64,000 nt of DNA from Callaeas wilsoni (Eukaryota > Chordata > Aves > Passeriformes > Callaeidae): NCBI GenBank assembly GCA_013398955.1, contig VWPU01009593.1:124001-188000 (forward strand), in the 5' to 3' direction. The notes beneath the pieces were generated by a model. It was not told where the DNA came from. It did not search any database and saw nothing but the letters and a program-made list of their open reading frames with translations. The stretch's first letter is position 1, and every line of letters begins with the position of its first letter. Positions 62,626 through 64,000 of the stretch are shown here, piece by piece. The position numbers and the translations under genes are program-made.

Positions 62626-64000
62626 AACTGAAAGATAATTAAGACAGGCCCCTTTTCGCCTTGGTAACTAAGGCAGATGTACTGTAAGTGGGTCAAATGT
62701 GCTGTTACATGCTTTAAACTAGTGTCTGCTGTGCATTAGACTGCTCAGAGAATGGTTTCAGGATTTCCTGCCCCTCCCAACCCCCCTCGACTTACCTTTC
62801 CTCCCCTTTCCCTTCATCTCACTCTATCCTCTTACAGTCAAAACTCTTAGGCATATACTCAACCCATATCCCCAAGTATAGCTCCTGTTCACCTAAACAA
62901 TAATTTTCTGGGAATTAGAACTTGGTGGGGAGCACAAGATTTAGCTCTACTCTAGCTCCTCAGTTACTCTGACCCTCCTGGATAAAGAATTACCCACCTG
63001 CTTGTTGTTTATAGCAGTGAGGTCTTAAGGAAACCCTACAATTGCTTGAACAGAAAATGAAGCTAATAAATTATATGGATTAAACCAGCCTGTAGGTTCT
63101 CTGATTTTATGTTTTGACCTTCTTTTGGTTATTACCTTTTTCATCAGCAGTTTTTCCTCTTTATGAGCACACTGGATTTATACATTTGTCTTTGCAAGCG
63201 TACCCCAGACTAGGAGAAGCTGAAAATTTACTCCATGTTCTCGTCCTTCTGAGGTGGCACAATTTATCAAGGCTATTTTCCTAACCTTTCATGATTTTTG
63301 GGACATTCAGAAAACAAAGTGGAAAAGAACAAGGCACTGTGTTTTGAATGTGCAACATGGCTTGCATCTGTAGAGAGGTTTTCACACGGGCAGTCCCTGT
63401 AAAAAAGCATTAGGGACTAATATCAGCAAAACAGAGAAGGGTAAAAGATGCATGTATTTGCACAGGAAGGTTATGTTAGATTACATGTTTTTCTCCCTTG
63501 TCCCTGCCATGCTCAGAGGCCTTTCTGACTCTGTTGCTTGTGTCATCCCCAAAGCTTAGTGAGGACCAGGCAGAGGTTTTCAGGGGGTCTGATGTTCTCA
63601 GCTCACCCTGCTGTAGAGGGCAGGGGAGGTTGGAGAGAATTTAACATTATGCCTTTGCCATATTCTCTAGGGGCATCAGCATCACACTGTCATCTCTTCC
63701 TGTGCCCAAGGCTGACCCACCTTTGGGCAGGATGGATGCTGGAGCCATCAGCTGCTGCAGACCTTGGTGGTCTGCACCTGCAGTACATGCTCACATCAGG
63801 AGGAGTTTTGGACTCTTTCAGGAAAAAAGGATGCCAAGAGCTGTAATTCAGATATCTCTGCTGCTTTTCCGTCCTCCATCTCTCATATGCCTGTCTTACA
63901 AGAGTCAACTTTTTAAGTATATGCATACATAATTACCACTACTAGCGGTAGTTACAATCGCTGCTGTCTGGCTAATGCTCTGGCTAAGAAGTGTTCAAAT

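Larger units (their letters stand above)
56914..64000 (+). other. AOAH: AOAH intron 11, 5' part (continues beyond the window)
   Basis: Begins with gtgagg in phase 0. I looked for the next AOAH exon, which in human starts near NLPTALTNELDWPQLSG, and found nothing resembling it through 64000, so the intron is at least 7.1 kb. It contains the GAT-rich tract, the AT-rich block and a simple-repeat patch listed separately. Confidence 0.8.

Noticed and set aside
56914..64000. AOAH exon 12
   Set aside because: Acceptor-like strings such as those near 58887, 59029 and 61211 are followed by stops or by sequence unlike the next family segment (NELDWPQLSG).

Overview
This window looks like bird nuclear DNA. 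It carries several CR1 LINE fragments with the avian 3' tail (attctatgattctatg), long introns with consensus GT..AG junctions, and single-copy-looking sequence with very few other recent repeats. The species cannot be fixed from the sequence alone. I see no prokaryotic operons, rRNA, tRNA, CRISPR arrays or viral genes.

The only protein-coding gene I can support is the 5' half of AOAH (acyloxyacyl hydrolase) on the + strand. AOAH is a secreted/lysosomal lipase that inactivates bacterial lipopolysaccharide by removing its secondary acyl chains. Eleven coding exons run from 20026 to 56913. Their phases all agree, and together they give an uninterrupted 289-residue N-terminal part: signal peptide and propeptide (exon 1), saposin-type domain (exons 1 to 6), the linker where the proenzyme of mammals is processed, an acidic Asp/Asn-rich calcium-binding region (exons 7 to 9), and the start of the GDSL/SGNH hydrolase domain with the catalytic Gly-Asp-Ser-Ala-Gly motif (exons 10 and 11). 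The remaining hydrolase exons should lie beyond 64000.

Region by region: 1 to about 19000 is intergenic DNA with two CR1 fragments and a relic SINE, and no recognisable gene. About 19150 to 19800 is a GC- and CpG-richer patch that is the best promoter candidate for AOAH. Intron 1 (13.4 kb) holds nearly all the other recognisable repeats: four CR1 pieces, an older CR1/L3-like copy and MIR-like SINE relics. Introns 2 to 6 are long and mostly featureless, with a 43-bp (AAAAT)n microsatellite in intron 4. Exons 7 to 10 form a tight cluster in 1.6 kb. From 56914 to the end is intron 11.

I did not find a novel genetic system. The points most worth checking are the fully resolved exon structure, an in-frame tandem splice acceptor at exon 4, an acceptor-like tract touching the start codon, and changes relative to the human enzyme (a two-residue loss in the saposin domain and an extra glycosylation sequon in the calcium-binding region). 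Comparisons with human AOAH rest on my recollection of that protein, not on a search.
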